A DNA stretch of 63,768 bases, from contig JALRIN010000014.1 in NCBI GenBank assembly GCA_023255415.1, positions 1 to 63,768 of the forward strand, in the 5' to 3' direction. The DNA comes from Cypionkella sp. Lineage in GTDB: Bacteria; Pseudomonadota; Alphaproteobacteria; Rhodobacterales; Rhodobacteraceae. A model generated the notes under the pieces. That model was not told the DNA's origin. It did not search any database and was given only the letters and a program-made list of their open reading frames with translations. Position 1 is the stretch's first letter; the number at the start of each line of letters is the position of its first letter. Of the stretch, positions 26,901 to 35,457 are shown one piece after another. The position numbers were made by a program, and so were the translations under genes.

Positions 26901-27554
26901 ATGAAATTCTTCGTAGATACCGCCGATGTTGCAGCCATTGCCGAACTGAACGATCTTGGCATGGTGGACGGTGTAACCACAAATCCGTCGATCATCCTCA
27001 AATCTGGGCGCAATATTCTGGAAGTCACCAAGGAAATCTGCTCGATCGTCTCGGGTCCGGTTTCGGCTGAAGTGGTCGCCACCAAAGCCGAGGATATGAT
27101 CGCCGAGGGCCGCAAGCTGGCCGAAATCGCGTCAAACATCACCGTCAAAGTGCCGCTGACCTGGGACGGGTTGCGCGCGTGCAAAGTGCTGTCGGGCGAA
27201 GGCCGTATGGTCAATGTGACGCTGTGCTTCTCGGCCAACCAAGCGCTGATCGCGGCCAAAGCGGGCGCGACCTTTATCTCGCCCTTTATCGGCCGTCTGG
27301 ACGACATCAACATGGACGGGATGGAGCTGATCTCGGACATCCGCCAGATCTATGACAACTACGGCTTTGACACCCAGATCCTTGCGGCCTCGATCCGCAC
27401 GGTCAACCACATCACGCAATGCGCGCTTGTGGGGGCTGATGTGATCACCGCGCCACCTTCGGTGATCAAAGCCATGGCGAACCACCCACTGACCGACGCA
27501 GGTCTGGCGCAGTTTGAAAAAGACTGGGCAAAAACCGGTCAAAAGATTCTGTAA
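26901..27554 (+). CDS. Transaldolase / fructose-6-phosphate aldolase (TalC/FSA family)
   Basis: 217 residues, the short TalC class. MKFFVDTADVAAIAELNDLG and DGVTTNPSII are family N-terminal signatures, and the Schiff-base Lys is in NITVKVPLTWDGL. The AASIRTVNH and VGADVITAPPSVI segments close the barrel. Whether it is a true transaldolase of the pentose phosphate route or an aldolase cannot be settled by eye; the short class in alphaproteobacteria is usually transaldolase. Divergent from priA with 75 bp between starts. Confidence 0.93.
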   Translation: MKFFVDTADVAAIAELNDLGMVDGVTTNPSIILKSGRNILEVTKEICSIVSGPVSAEVVATKAEDMIAEGRKLAEIASNITVKVPLTWDGLRACKVLSGEGRMVNVTLCFSANQALIAAKAGATFISPFIGRLDDINMDGMELISDIRQIYDNYGFDTQILAASIRTVNHITQCALVGADVITAPPSVIKAMANHPLTDAGLAQFEKDWAKTGQKIL

Positions 27555-27564
27555 TCTGGCCTGA

Positions 27565-27587
27565 TGGCGGGGCCTCGCGCCCCGCCA
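27565..27587 (+). terminator. GC-rich hairpin after the aldolase gene
   Basis: A perfect 9-bp stem (TGGCGGGGC/GCCCCGCCA) with a 5-nt loop lies 11 bp after the stop codon. It is followed by CAAAATATAAA rather than T residues, so it may protect the mRNA end or act with Rho. Confidence 0.55.
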
Positions 27588-27652
27588 CAAAATATAAAGA
27601 ATTCTGCCGCAACTGCTGTTAATGTGGCGCGACCCTAGGGAAGCTGGTTCCG

Positions 27653-28345
27653 ATGATAGATCAAGACTTGCGCGACCGCATTCTGTCCGAACCCGAAATT
27701 TTGCTGGAAGATCGGGATGTGATGAACGCGCTGATCAGCGCCAACGAACGGCTGATGGGCAACAATATCGTCGATCTGCGCGGCATCGCGATGGAACGTC
27801 TGGAAGGCAGGCTTGACCGGCTGGAAGACACCCACCGCACGGTGATTGCGGCGGCCTATGAAAACCTTGCAGGCACCAACCAGGTGCACCGCGCGATCAT
27901 GCAGCTGCTGGATCCGCTGAGCTTTGAAGATTTCCTGAAAACCCTTGCCGCAGATGTTGCCGGCACGCTGCGGGTGGATTGCGTGCGTTTGGTGCTGGAA
28001 TCGCTGCAAAACGCCGAAGAACCTGCGCTGCGCAAATTGGGCGATGTGCTTTATGTCGGCGAGCCCGGCTTTGTGGCCGACTATATCTCGGGTGGACGCA
28101 ATGTGCCGCTGCGCCCGGTGGTGCTGCGGCAGGTGCAGCCCAGTTCCGACGCGCTTTATGGGGATCGCGCCGGCTATATCCGGTCAGAAGCGCTGATGAA
28201 GCTGGATTTCGGCAAGGGCCGTCTGCCCGGAATGTTGGTGCTGGGCGCCGAAGACCCGCATCAGTTCAAAGCCACCCATGGCACCGATCTGCTGACCTTC
28301 TTTGCAGGGGTGTTTGAACGCACCATGCGCCGCTGGCTGTCATGA
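27653..28345 (+). CDS. DUF484-family protein
   Basis: 230 residues, a GAF-like fold family often found next to xerC. An N-terminal helix pair (ILSEPEILLEDRDVMNALI, LRGIAMERLEGRLDRLE) precedes the sensor-like domain (CVRLVLESL, GMLVLGAEDPHQF, FAGVFERTMRRWL). Function is unknown. Its stop overlaps the xerC start by 4 bp (ATGA), so it is coupled to the recombinase. Confidence 0.87.
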   Translation: MIDQDLRDRILSEPEILLEDRDVMNALISANERLMGNNIVDLRGIAMERLEGRLDRLEDTHRTVIAAAYENLAGTNQVHRAIMQLLDPLSFEDFLKTLAADVAGTLRVDCVRLVLESLQNAEEPALRKLGDVLYVGEPGFVADYISGGRNVPLRPVVLRQVQPSSDALYGDRAGYIRSEALMKLDFGKGRLPGMLVLGAEDPHQFKATHGTDLLTFFAGVFERTMRRWLS

Positions 28346-29277
28346 CCAGCCTTGCCATCTCGCCCGCGCAAAGGGATGCGCTGGCGCGCTGGCTGGATCA
28401 TTTGCGCGCGCTTGATGGCGCGGCAGAGCAAACCCTTACCGCCTATAACCGCGATGTGGCCGGATTTCTGGGCTTTCTGGCCCAGCACGCGGGCGGGGCC
28501 GAAGGCTTGGGCGCGCTGGCCCAGATCAGCCAATCTGACCTGCGGGCCTGGATGGCGGCAGAGCGCGCGCGCGGTCTGTCGGCGCGCAGCCTTGCCCGCG
28601 CGCTCTCGGCAGTGAAAGGCTTTACCGCCTGGCTGGCCCAGCGCGACGACATCGACGTCACAGCGCTTTTGTCGGCCCGCAGCCCAAAATACCGCCGCAA
28701 ACTGCCGCGCCCGCTCAGCGAAGACGGCGCGCGCGAGATGATTTCAGGCGTGGGCGAGCAGGCCAGCGCGGCTTGGGTCGGCGCGCGCGATATTGCGGTG
28801 CTGACGCTGCTTTATGGCTGCGGCCTGCGGATTTCCGAGGCTTTGGGCCTGACGGGGGCGGCGCATCCGCTGCCCGAGGTGCTGCGCATCACCGGCAAGG
28901 GCGGCAAGACCCGCATCGTGCCCACCCTGCCCGTCACCCGCGCGGCGGTGGCAGACTATGCGCGGCTATGCCCGCATCCGCTGACCCCCGAAGCGCCGCT
29001 GTTTCGCGGCGTGCGCGGCGGGGCGCTGAACCCAAGGCTGATTGCGCTGGTGATGGAAAAGGCGCGGCTGCAGCTGGGTCTACCCGCCAGCGCCACCCCG
29101 CATGCGCTGCGCCATTCCTTTGCCACCCATCTTTTGTCAGCAGGCGGCGATCTGCGCGCCATTCAAGAGCTGTTGGGCCATGCTTCGCTGTCCACCACCC
29201 AAGCCTATACCTCGGTCGACACCGCGCGGCTGATGCAAGCCTATGCCAGCGCGCATCCCCACGCCCAAAAGCTTTGA
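28342..29277 (+). CDS. xerC: Tyrosine recombinase XerC
   Basis: 311 residues. The N-terminal SAM-like core-binding domain (to about 110) precedes the catalytic domain with GLRISEAL (first Arg), the Lys in GKGGKTRIV, HALRHSFATHLL (His-Xaa-Xaa-Arg), LGHASLSTTQAYTSVD (His and the Tyr nucleophile). With XerD it resolves chromosome dimers at dif. Neighbour DUF484 is the usual partner. No integrase-like genomic island is seen around it. Confidence 0.92.
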   Translation: MTSLAISPAQRDALARWLDHLRALDGAAEQTLTAYNRDVAGFLGFLAQHAGGAEGLGALAQISQSDLRAWMAAERARGLSARSLARALSAVKGFTAWLAQRDDIDVTALLSARSPKYRRKLPRPLSEDGAREMISGVGEQASAAWVGARDIAVLTLLYGCGLRISEALGLTGAAHPLPEVLRITGKGGKTRIVPTLPVTRAAVADYARLCPHPLTPEAPLFRGVRGGALNPRLIALVMEKARLQLGLPASATPHALRHSFATHLLSAGGDLRAIQELLGHASLSTTQAYTSVDTARLMQAYASAHPHAQKL

Positions 29278-29377
29278 CAAGCGGCATTTGCCCCAATTGC
29301 ACATAAAGACACTCTGTGGCGCGGGTGCAGGCTGCCAACGGCTTGCCTGATCCAAGCATTTCGGGCATGAAGCGAAA

Positions 29378-30073
29378 ATGGATATTCGCTACAAAGCCCT
29401 TTCTGTTCACCTGTTAACCGCCTCTGGCGCAGTTCTGTCGATGTTTGCCATGTTGGCAGCGGTCGAAAGCAACTGGAGCCTGATGTTCCTTTGGCTGGTG
29501 GTGGCACTGATTGTTGACGGCATCGACGGCCCGCTGGCGCGGCGCTGGGATACGCCAAAGAACTTTCCGATTTACGACGGCGTTCTGATGGATCTGATCG
29601 TCGATTATCTGACCTATGTCTTTATTCCGGCCTTTGCACTGTTCAAATCGGGCCTGCTTGCGGGCTGGACCGGCTGGTTTGCGATCATCGCTATCACCTA
29701 TGGCTCGGTGGTCTATTTCTCTGACACCCGCATGAAGACCAAGGACAAAAGCTTTTCCGGTTTTCCGGCCTGCTGGAACATGGTGGTTTTGGTGCTTTTT
29801 GCCGAAAAACCGCATCAATGGGTGGTGCTTTTGGTCGTGGTGCTGCTGACGCTGGCGATGTTTTTGAACCTAAAGTTTGTGCACCCCACTCGCACCAAAC
29901 GCTGGTATAAGATCACCTTCCCCACCTCGATCCTTTGGGTCGTGCTGGCGGGCTGGGCGGCTTGGCATGATTTCAACGTCGGCTGGGCCGCGCATTGGGG
30001 GCTGGCTTTGACCTCGCTTTACCTGATTTTGGCGGGCATCGCGCAGCAGATCTTTCCCGAACGCCGCCGCTAA
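29378..30073 (+). CDS. pcs: Phosphatidylcholine synthase
   Basis: A 231-residue membrane CDP-alcohol phosphotransferase that condenses choline with CDP-diacylglycerol. The motif DGxxAR...G...D...D is seen as DGPLARRWDTP and YDGVLMDLIVDYLTY with the longer spacing typical of Pcs. About eight hydrophobic helices cover most of the chain. The direct choline route is typical of Rhodobacteraceae and rhizobia. It ends 4 bp inside the convergent EamA gene. Confidence 0.9.
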   Translation: MDIRYKALSVHLLTASGAVLSMFAMLAAVESNWSLMFLWLVVALIVDGIDGPLARRWDTPKNFPIYDGVLMDLIVDYLTYVFIPAFALFKSGLLAGWTGWFAIIAITYGSVVYFSDTRMKTKDKSFSGFPACWNMVVLVLFAEKPHQWVVLLVVVLLTLAMFLNLKFVHPTRTKRWYKITFPTSILWVVLAGWAAWHDFNVGWAAHWGLALTSLYLILAGIAQQIFPERRR

Positions 30074-30906
30074 AGCCGCGTCAAGATCACGCCGCTGACA
30101 ATCACACAGGCGGCAATCGCCTTGCCCCGCGTCATCTTTTCGCCAAACACCAGCCAGCCGATCAGCACCGCAAACAGGATCGAGGTTTCGCGCACCGCAG
30201 CCACCACCGCAATGGGTGCCTTGGTCATCGCCCAAACCGACACGCCATAAGCGCCATAAGAGGCCGCCGCCGCAATCAGACCACTGCCCCAGGGTTTCAC
30301 CTGACGTGGCAGCACCGCAAGGCCTTTCCACAGCAGCATGCCGCTGGCAAAAAACACCCCGTCGGCCACAAAAATCCAAGCCACATAGGCAATCGCATCC
30401 CCCGCCACCCGCGCGCCGGTGCCGTCCAGCAGCGTATAGCTGGCCGTCGCACAGGCCGAGCCCAGCGCAAAGGGCAACATCTTGCGGTTCTCGCCATTGC
30501 TGAAAATCCCCTGCGCCATCAGCAAGATCCCTGCCCCTAAAACCACGATCCCGGCATATTCATGCAGGCTTAACTGATCGTTCAGCAAAAACGGCCCCGC
30601 CAGCGCCACCACCAAAGGGGCTGCCCCGCGCGCAATCGGATAAACCCGCGAAAGATCGCCGCGCTCGTAGGCATAGGTCAGGAAAAACTTGTAAAAGAAA
30701 TGCGCGCAGCCCGCCATCAGCACCCATTTCCAAGCCTCAGGCAGCAGACCGGGCCGCAACATCGCCACCGTTAGCCCAATCGGCACCTCGCCAATCGACA
30801 GCACCACCATTGCGCCCAAGCGCGAAGTTCCAGTCTTGATCAGGCCATTCCAAAGCGCGTGCAGAAAGGCCGAGCCCAGAACGGCAAAAAGGATCGCAAT
30901 GCTCAT
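30070..30906 (-). CDS. EamA/DMT-family transporter
   Basis: 278 residues with about ten hydrophobic segments in two repeated halves, the EamA (drug/metabolite transporter) plan. The repeat is seen in GAAPLVVALAGPFLL and ETSILFAVLIGWLVFGEKMTRGKAIAACVIVSGV, the latter being the typical EamA C-terminal repeat. Substrate unknown; metabolite export is usual for the family. Convergent with pcs with a 4-bp overlap. Confidence 0.88.
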   Translation of the reverse strand: MSIAILFAVLGSAFLHALWNGLIKTGTSRLGAMVVLSIGEVPIGLTVAMLRPGLLPEAWKWVLMAGCAHFFYKFFLTYAYERGDLSRVYPIARGAAPLVVALAGPFLLNDQLSLHEYAGIVVLGAGILLMAQGIFSNGENRKMLPFALGSACATASYTLLDGTGARVAGDAIAYVAWIFVADGVFFASGMLLWKGLAVLPRQVKPWGSGLIAAAASYGAYGVSVWAMTKAPIAVVAAVRETSILFAVLIGWLVFGEKMTRGKAIAACVIVSGVILTRL

Positions 30907-30984
30907 CGGCCGCCCTACTGTTGTCTGTCACAAAACTGTTACGTGGCAGTTCTGGCGCAGGCAAGCCCGGCCGATAGGTCCAGT

Positions 30985-31452
30985 TCAGATCAGCAAAGAC
31001 GCAGCCCCTTCCAACCGCAGCAGAAACACCTTGGAATCGACCCCGCCCTTGGCCGAAAACCCGCCCAGGCCCGTGGCCGACAGCACACGGTGGCAGGGGA
31101 TCAGAATCGGAATCGGATTGGCCCCGCAGGCCTGACCGATCGCCTGCGCCGGCATGCCAATCTCGCGCGCCAAATCGCCGTAGGTCCGCGTCTGCCCAAA
31201 AGGAATTGCCGCCATCGCGCGGCGCACCTGGCCCTGAAACCCGCTTCCCATATCCAGCGGCAGATCAAAATCCTGCAGCTTGCCCGCAAAATAGGCGTCC
31301 AACTGCGCACAGGCCTCGCGCAACAGCGGGCTGACTTGCGTGGTCCGCCCGCTCCACGACAGCCCTGTGATCATCCCACCCGCCTCGGCCACCGCAACGG
31401 CACCCAAAGGCGAGTGGTAGACCATCTGCTGCAAAGGCTCTGCCTGCGGCAT
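30985..31452 (-). CDS. ogt: Methylated-DNA-protein-cysteine methyltransferase
   Basis: 155 residues. The active-site sequence IPCHRVLSATGLGGFSAKGG with acceptor Cys is clear, preceded by FQGQVRRAMAAIPFGQTRTYGDLA, the helix-turn-helix part. It repairs O6-alkylguanine by suicide transfer. The ATG at 31452, 8 bp after the ileS stop, gives the usual length; a longer frame runs inside ileS. A shorter start ten codons in (MVYHSPLG) is possible. No Ada regulatory domain is attached. Confidence 0.9.
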   Translation of the reverse strand: MPQAEPLQQMVYHSPLGAVAVAEAGGMITGLSWSGRTTQVSPLLREACAQLDAYFAGKLQDFDLPLDMGSGFQGQVRRAMAAIPFGQTRTYGDLAREIGMPAQAIGQACGANPIPILIPCHRVLSATGLGGFSAKGGVDSKVFLLRLEGAASLLI

Positions 31453-31460
31453 GGGCCGGC

Positions 31461-34379
31461 CTAGCCCAGCGCCTCGTTGCAGCGCTTGCAGGTATGGGCG
31501 TGCTTGTGGCTGCCAACGTCGGGCAAAATCTGCCAGCAGCGCTGGCACTTCTCGCCCGTGGCATGTTCAAACACCACCCCCACGCCCGCAACATCGGGCA
31601 AACGGAAGGCCTCATCAGGCATGGCATCTCCGGTCAACTGAATGCCCGAAGTGATGCAGGCCTCAGCAAAGTTGATCGATTTCAGCGCCGCCAAAATCGC
31701 GGTGTCAGCCACATGCACCACGGGGGCGGCCTCAAGGCTGGCGCCAATCACCTTGGCGCTGCGCTGCACCTCAAGCGCGCCGTTGACCACACGGCGCACA
31801 GCCCGAATGCCCTCCCATTTCGCGGCCAACGCAGGGTTAAGCCAAGCGCTCGGCGTCTCGGGCAGGTCCAGCAAATGCACCGAGGTGCCCGCTTGCGGGA
31901 ACCGCGACAGCCAAACGTCTTCCATGGTAAAGACCAGCACCGGCGCAAGCCAAGTCGTCAGACGGTGGAACAAGAGATCCAGCACGCTGCGCGCGGCACG
32001 CCGGCGCAGACTGTCCGCCGCATCGCAATAAAGCGCGTCTTTGCGCACATCGAAATAGACCTGCGACAGCTCGGTGGTGGCAAAGGTGAACAGCTTGGTA
32101 AACACGCCTTGGAAATCATAGCGCGCATAGCCCGCCCGCACCTCGGCGTCCAATTCCGCCAAACGGTGCAGCACCCATTGCTCCAGCTCGGGCATATCGG
32201 CAGGGGCAACCCGCTCGGCCTCGTCAAAGCCCGCCAGATTGCCCAAGACAAAGCGCATGGTGTTGCGCAGCCGGCGATAGCTGTCAGCCACGCCTTTCAA
32301 GATCTCTTTGCCGATGCGCAGATCAACCGTGTAATCCGATTGCGCCACCCAAAGCCGCAGAATATCCGCGCCATATTCCTTGATCACCTCTTCAGGTGCG
32401 ACGGTATTGCCGATGGATTTGGACATCTTCAGGCCCTTTTCATCCAGCGTAAAGCCATGCGTCAGCACCCCGCGATAGGGCGCGCGCCCTTTGGTGCCAC
32501 AGGCCTGCAACATCGACGAATGGAACCACCCGCGGTGCTGGTCGGTGCCCTCCAGATACAAATCCGCAATGCCGTCGGCGCTGCCATCCTCGCGGTCGCG
32601 CAAAACAAAGGCATGGGTCGAGCCTGAATCGAACCACACATCCAGCACATCGTTGACCTTGTCATAGTCTTGCGGATCAACGATGCCTTGCAGCATCTTT
32701 TCCTTGAACCCCTCCACAAACCAAACATCGGCACTTTCGGCCTCAAAAGCCGCCTTGATCCGCGCGTTCACTTCGGCGTTGCGCAGCAGGAAATCGGCAT
32801 CGGTAGGCAAAGCGCCCTTCTTGACAAAACAGGTCAGCGGAACCCCCCAGGCGCGCTGCCGCGACAGCACCCAATCGGGCCGCGCCTCCATCATCGCGTT
32901 CAAGCGGTTGCGCCCGGCAATCGGCGTCCAGCTCACCAATTGGTTGATCGAGGTCAGCGCCCGCTGGCGAATCGTCTCGCCATAGCTTGACATGCCATCG
33001 TCCAAAGGCTTGTCGATCGCGACAAACCACTGCGGGGTATTGCGATAGATCACCGGCGCTTTGGACCGCCAGGAATGCGGATAGCTGTGCTTCAGCTTGC
33101 CCTTGGCAAACAGCGCGCCCTGCGCGTGCAGCGCCTTGATATTGCTGACGTTCGCAGCCCCCTCTTTGCCATCCGCATTGATGATGAACTGCCCGCCAAA
33201 CAGCGGCAGGCTGGCGCGATAGCTGCCATCAGCCTCGACATTATAGGTCATCGGCAGGCCATATTTCAGCCCCATCTGATAGTCGTCATCGCCATGGCTG
33301 GGTGCTGTATGCACAAAACCCGTGCCCGCGTCATCGGTGACATGATCGCCCGCCAGCATCGGCACATCATACTCCCACTCGCCTGCACCGCCCTCGATGC
33401 CGCGGTAAGGATGCGCCAAAGCCAAGCCCTGCAACTGCTCGGCAGGCACATCTTGCAGCCGCACAAAGCGCTCCACCTTGGCCGCCGCCATCACCGCTTC
33501 GGCCAAAGCATCCGCCAAAAGGATCACCTCCCCCGCCAAAGCGGTGGAATGTTCGCCAACCGCCTCGACGCGGTAAAGCCCATAAGCAATCGCCGGGTTA
33601 AACGCCACCGCACGGTTCTGCGGGATCGTCCAAGGCGTGGTGGTCCAGATCACCACACCAGCTTTCATCTTGGCAAAAATATCCCCGCCGGAGGCCCCGG
33701 CCAGCACAGGGAACCGCACCCAGATCATATGGCTGGTATGGTCGTGATATTCGATCTCGGCCTCGGCCAAAGCGGTCTTCTCCACCGGCGACCACATCAC
33801 CGGCTTGGATCCCTGATATAGGCTGCCGTTCATCACAAACTTCATGAATTCATCGGCGATCACTGCCTCGGCGTGGTAATCCATCGTCAGATAGGGCTTT
33901 GGCCAATTGCCGGTGATGCCCAGGCGCTTGAACTCCTCGCGCTGGATGTCGATCCAGCCTTCTGCGAACTTGCGGCATTCCTGACGAAAGGCCACCACAT
34001 CGACGTCGTCCTTGTTCAGCCCTTTGGCACGATATTGTTCTTCGATCTTCCACTCGATCGGCAAGCCGTGGCAATCCCAGCCCGGCACATAGCGCGCGTC
34101 TTTGCCCATCATCTGCTGGCTGCGCACCACCATATCCTTCAGGATCTTGTTCAGCGCATGGCCGATGTGCAGATGACCATTGGCATAGGGGGGGCCGTCA
34201 TGCAGGGTAAAGGCCGGCCGGCCGGCAGCTTTTTCGCGCAAACGGTCATAAACCCCAATCTCTTCCCAGCGCGCCAGCCAGTCGGGCTCGCGTTGCGGCA
34301 GGCCTGCGCGCATCGGAAAATCGGTCTCGGGCAGAAAAACGGTATCGCGGTAGTCAGGTGTGGTTTGCTCAGCGCACAT
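31461..34379 (-). CDS. ileS: Isoleucyl-tRNA synthetase
   Basis: 972 residues, class Ia synthetase. The HIGH motif is GHLHIGHALNKIL, KMSKS is GLKMSKSIGNTV, the CP1 editing domain lies between, and a C-terminal zinc finger has CQRCW and CKRC. The chosen ATG at 34379 (MCAEQTTPDYR) has AAGGA upstream; the frame is open 22 codons further, but through the attenuator leader. Expression is probably controlled by the Ile-rich leader peptide and terminator at 34444-34515. The ogt gene follows 8 bp later. Confidence 0.97.
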   Translation of the reverse strand: MCAEQTTPDYRDTVFLPETDFPMRAGLPQREPDWLARWEEIGVYDRLREKAAGRPAFTLHDGPPYANGHLHIGHALNKILKDMVVRSQQMMGKDARYVPGWDCHGLPIEWKIEEQYRAKGLNKDDVDVVAFRQECRKFAEGWIDIQREEFKRLGITGNWPKPYLTMDYHAEAVIADEFMKFVMNGSLYQGSKPVMWSPVEKTALAEAEIEYHDHTSHMIWVRFPVLAGASGGDIFAKMKAGVVIWTTTPWTIPQNRAVAFNPAIAYGLYRVEAVGEHSTALAGEVILLADALAEAVMAAAKVERFVRLQDVPAEQLQGLALAHPYRGIEGGAGEWEYDVPMLAGDHVTDDAGTGFVHTAPSHGDDDYQMGLKYGLPMTYNVEADGSYRASLPLFGGQFIINADGKEGAANVSNIKALHAQGALFAKGKLKHSYPHSWRSKAPVIYRNTPQWFVAIDKPLDDGMSSYGETIRQRALTSINQLVSWTPIAGRNRLNAMMEARPDWVLSRQRAWGVPLTCFVKKGALPTDADFLLRNAEVNARIKAAFEAESADVWFVEGFKEKMLQGIVDPQDYDKVNDVLDVWFDSGSTHAFVLRDREDGSADGIADLYLEGTDQHRGWFHSSMLQACGTKGRAPYRGVLTHGFTLDEKGLKMSKSIGNTVAPEEVIKEYGADILRLWVAQSDYTVDLRIGKEILKGVADSYRRLRNTMRFVLGNLAGFDEAERVAPADMPELEQWVLHRLAELDAEVRAGYARYDFQGVFTKLFTFATTELSQVYFDVRKDALYCDAADSLRRRAARSVLDLLFHRLTTWLAPVLVFTMEDVWLSRFPQAGTSVHLLDLPETPSAWLNPALAAKWEGIRAVRRVVNGALEVQRSAKVIGASLEAAPVVHVADTAILAALKSINFAEACITSGIQLTGDAMPDEAFRLPDVAGVGVVFEHATGEKCQRCWQILPDVGSHKHAHTCKRCNEALG

Positions 34380-34443
34380 CGCGGCGGTCCTTAAACTTGA
34401 GAATATCGGCCCGAACTCCATCGGGAAGGGGGTGCCATGCACC

Positions 34444-34477
34444 AAAACCCCGGCGTCTGATCGCTCAGAGCGCCGGG
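34444..34477 (-). terminator. Attenuator terminator hairpin in the ileS leader
   Basis: On the minus strand CCCGGCG-C-TCTGA pairs with TCAGA-CGCCGGG (12 bp with one bulged C) around a GCGA loop, followed by GTTTTGG. The 5' arm contains the final codons and stop of the leader peptide, so a ribosome held at the Ile codons would cover it. The structure lies 65-100 bases before the ileS start and has no other gene to terminate. A competing 10-bp helix is possible between 34474-34483 and 34404-34413. Confidence 0.7.
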
Positions 34478-34515
34478 CCGATAATTCGGAAAATGCTCAC
34501 GAATTGGCGGTCCAT
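34465..34515 (-). CDS. Putative ileS attenuator leader peptide
   Basis: 16 codons plus stop encode MDRQFVSIFRIIGPAL. Three of 16 residues are Ile (ATT, ATT, ATC), two adjacent and five codons before the stop. The stop codon TGA lies inside the 5' arm of the terminator hairpin. An AAGG precedes the ATG, but the -10 box ends 6 bases before the ATG, so the transcript may begin at the start codon itself. A gene this short cannot be proven by composition; its placement is the evidence. Confidence 0.6.
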   Translation of the reverse strand: MDRQFVSIFRIIGPAL

Positions 34516-34521
34516 GCGCGC

Positions 34522-34550
34522 CTTATAGGAAAGGCCGGGCGGGCGGTAAA
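34522..34550 (-). promoter_or_regulatory. Candidate promoter of the ileS leader
   Basis: On the minus strand TTTACC (34545-34550), a 17-nt spacer and TATAAG (34522-34527). A start 7 bases past the -10 box falls on the A of the leader peptide ATG at 34515, giving a leaderless leader-peptide transcript. Confidence 0.5.
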
Positions 34551-34578
34551 GGGGCCTGCGACGTTGCGGCCCCTTGTG

Positions 34579-35019
34579 ATGCCACACCAAAGCCCCGATC
34601 TTGCGGCGATGGAACATGCCACCCCTGCCCGCTTTGCGATCACGGCCAGCGAAATTCAGGCGGTGGTGACCGCCTTTTACGCCGATGTGCGCTGCCACCC
34701 GCAGCTTGGCGCGGTCTTTGCCGCCCATGTAAGCGATTGGCCCGCGCATGAGGCCAAGATCACCGCTTTTTGGTGCAACGCAATTTTGCATCAACGCGAT
34801 TATGACGGCAATCCGATGGCCGCGCATAAGGCGGCGGGCAATGTGCGCCCCGGCATGTTTGACGCTTGGCTTGGCCTGTTTGATCAAAGCCTGGCGCGGG
34901 TGCTCGCACCCGATCAGGCGCAGGCCTGGTCGGTGCTGGCCCACCGCATCGGACGCGGGCTGCGCTATGGCTTGCTGGAAGCCCAGCGCGCGCCCTCTGG
35001 GGCACCGATGTTATTTTAA
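34579..35019 (+). CDS. Group III truncated hemoglobin
   Basis: 146 residues with the 2/2 globin pattern: VVTAFYADVRCHPQLGAVFAAH, then DWPAHEAKITAFWCNAILHQRDYDGNPMAAHKA, where the His after DGNPMAAH fits the proximal haem ligand region, and DQAQAWSVLAHRIGRGLRYG. Group III globins lack the GG motif of groups I/II, as here. Likely oxygen or NO chemistry. The start could be the ATG at 34579 or at 34609; neither has a strong ribosome site. Divergent from ileS. Confidence 0.85.
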   Translation: MPHQSPDLAAMEHATPARFAITASEIQAVVTAFYADVRCHPQLGAVFAAHVSDWPAHEAKITAFWCNAILHQRDYDGNPMAAHKAAGNVRPGMFDAWLGLFDQSLARVLAPDQAQAWSVLAHRIGRGLRYGLLEAQRAPSGAPMLF

Positions 35020-35088
35020 CGGCATCCGGGCTTTGCGCTCTTGGACCAAAGACCCAATCGCGCTAAACTTACCCACAACGGAGGCCTT

Positions 35089-35457
35089 ATGCGCGCACCA
35101 TCCTTAAACGTTCTGGGCGAAAGCCTGATGCCCTGTTCCACCAGCCCGATGACGGGGTTTTTCCGCAACGGCTGTTGTGACACCGGCCCAATGGATCAAG
35201 GCCTGCACACCGTCTGCGTCCGGGTGACGGCCGAATTTCTGGCCTATTCGCGCTATCTGGGCAATGATTTGTCAACGCCGCGGCCTGAATACAACTTTGC
35301 AGGCCTGACACCGGGCGATCAATGGTGCCTTTGCGCCAGCCGCTTTCTGCAAGCCCATGAAGAGGGCGTCGCCCCACCCGTCATGCTTGCCGCCACCCAT
35401 CAGCGCAGCCTGAGCGTGGTGACGCTTGAAATTTTGCAGTCCTACGCTGCTGATTGA
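35089..35457 (+). CDS. DUF2237-family protein
   Basis: 122 residues with the DUF2237 signature NVLGESLMPCSTSPMTGFFRNGCC, later HTVCVRVTAEFLAYSRYLGNDLSTP and GDQWCLCASRF. Conserved Cys residues suggest metal or thiol chemistry but no function is known. The ATG at 35089 has a strong GGAGG and is preferred to an upstream ATG at 35041. The 3' end overlaps the convergent LuxR-type gene by 16 bp. Confidence 0.88.
   Translation: MRAPSLNVLGESLMPCSTSPMTGFFRNGCCDTGPMDQGLHTVCVRVTAEFLAYSRYLGNDLSTPRPEYNFAGLTPGDQWCLCASRFLQAHEEGVAPPVMLAATHQRSLSVVTLEILQSYAAD

Noticed and set aside
28342..29277. Tyrosine recombinase as a phage or island integrase
   Set aside because: Its length, sequence and DUF484 neighbour fit the housekeeping XerC, and no mobile genes surround it.
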